From contig JAFFSR010000218.1 of NCBI GenBank assembly GCA_017163975.1, forward strand, positions 248,001 to 312,000: DNA of 64,000 bases, given 5' to 3'. A program made the position numbers and the translations under genes. This stretch comes from Anastatus disparis (Eukaryota; Arthropoda; Insecta; Hymenoptera; Eupelmidae). Shown piece after piece: positions 63,233-64,000 of this stretch (position 1 is its first letter; the number at the start of each line of letters is the position of its first letter). The notes under the pieces were generated by a model. That model searched no databases. It was not told the DNA's origin and saw nothing but the letters and a program-made list of their open reading frames with translations.

Positions 63233-64000
63233 TTTTCTTAAATAATTATAATTAATGAGCATTGTTATTATTTGACACACAGCCTGATGTTTTGTTATTT
63301 TCTGCCTTTGCGCATAGTTTGTCAAAAATATTTTATTAATAAAATGGTCAAGAACCTAATTCAAGAGTCTTAAATCCTAGTTTTTGTGTTATGTACTTTT
63401 ATAAATTTTCAAATACAGAGTGGCTTAGGTCAGTCATTGACCATAAACTTAATGTTACTAAAGTGATATTATCATTTGCATTTACAGGGTTGTAATAAAA
63501 ATTTATCGTTGCACACTGTACGTCATATTAAAGATAATAAAATTACTTAAATCATAATACATGTTGTGTTTATTTTCTGAATTTAAACATTTCAATGTTA
63601 ACAATATATTCCCTCACCGATCACATTCAAGCATCATATATCATAGATGTTATTGTTCATTGATTTAAGTAATCTAGCTAACCGATATATTTTGGCACAT
63701 TAGGTTTCACAATATAACCTGTCATACCTATAGATAATAATCCATATATGGATTCATTTATCTTTGGTTTTAAATTTTTAATTTTTTATAGGTTAGTCCT
63801 TTACTTAAGCTGCTTCATCCCCACTTCTTCGAGTCTTATAGCGCTCCCACGAAGGCGGTTTATAACCCGACCTAAATACGTTAACAATTAATTAAATAGC
63901 AAAAATCTCGAATCAATTGGTAACCCATGTTACCACCGTACAACTAAGCATTAAATAAAAAGTTAACCTCAAAACTTCAATAATAAATGTTATTAAAGCA
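63233..64000. other. Downstream flank, no gene seen
   Basis: AT-rich; an aataaa at about 63339 could serve the IR transcript. No ORF or repeat recognised. Confidence 0.45.

Noticed and set aside
1..64000. Bacterial or viral defence systems, CRISPR arrays, phage genes
   Set aside because: Spliced secreted-protein genes, TATA/polyadenylation signals and insect transposons throughout show eukaryotic DNA; no regularly spaced repeats or prokaryotic operons were seen.

Overview
The window looks like nuclear DNA of an insect, most likely a parasitoid wasp or another hymenopteran (inference). It is very AT-rich and full of short transposons. Its genes are split by short GT-AG introns, and the main content is a tandem cluster of odorant-binding protein (OBP) genes. 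I found no bacterial operons, rRNA, confident tRNA or CRISPR. All exon models are by-eye splice predictions checked for phase, cysteine spacing and stop codons.

Layout: 0.8-11.3 kb holds four tandem plus-strand OBP genes that alternate between two types. They share a promoter block, and the third is a chimera of the two types. 12.2-13.5 kb holds a minus-strand six-exon gene that may encode an OB-fold, RPA-like protein; one of its splice junctions is out of frame. 14.7-16.1 kb is a fifth OBP. 17.0-17.6 kb is a hAT-like non-autonomous element made of TCGAG repeats. 18.3-21.5 kb is a 13-exon minus-strand gene encoding a single 359-residue protein with three OBP domains; the third domain lacks cysteines 2 and 5. 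25.4-26.7 kb (minus) and 28.9-30.2 kb (plus) are OBPs with repetitive hydrophilic C-terminal tails. 30-38.7 kb has no convincing gene but contains a tRNA-derived SINE-like piece, a 762-bp foldback element with a perfect 9-bp target duplication, and a mariner-type MITE. 38.7-41.7 and 44.7-46.1 kb (minus) are two more OBPs with an extra N-terminal cysteine. 47.5-55.6 kb is a segmental triplication; each copy carries a two-exon gene for a 32-34-residue secreted basic peptide, and decayed retroelement sequence lies between the copies. 57.1-60.3 kb is an ionotropic-receptor (IR) pseudogene followed by a probable solo LTR, into which a 5'-truncated jockey-like LINE has inserted. 61.3-63.2 kb is an intact single-exon divergent IR.

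The ten OBP genes (twelve OBP domains) and the IR fit peripheral chemosensory function: OBPs are secreted ligand carriers of the sensillum lymph and IRs are ligand-gated channels in sensory dendrites. Some wasp OBPs are expressed elsewhere, for example in venom or other glands, so tissue cannot be assigned from sequence. Nearly all the OBP genes share one intron phase pattern (0,1,0,1), so they descend from one ancestor, and the triple-domain protein arose by tandem duplication of the four-exon block.
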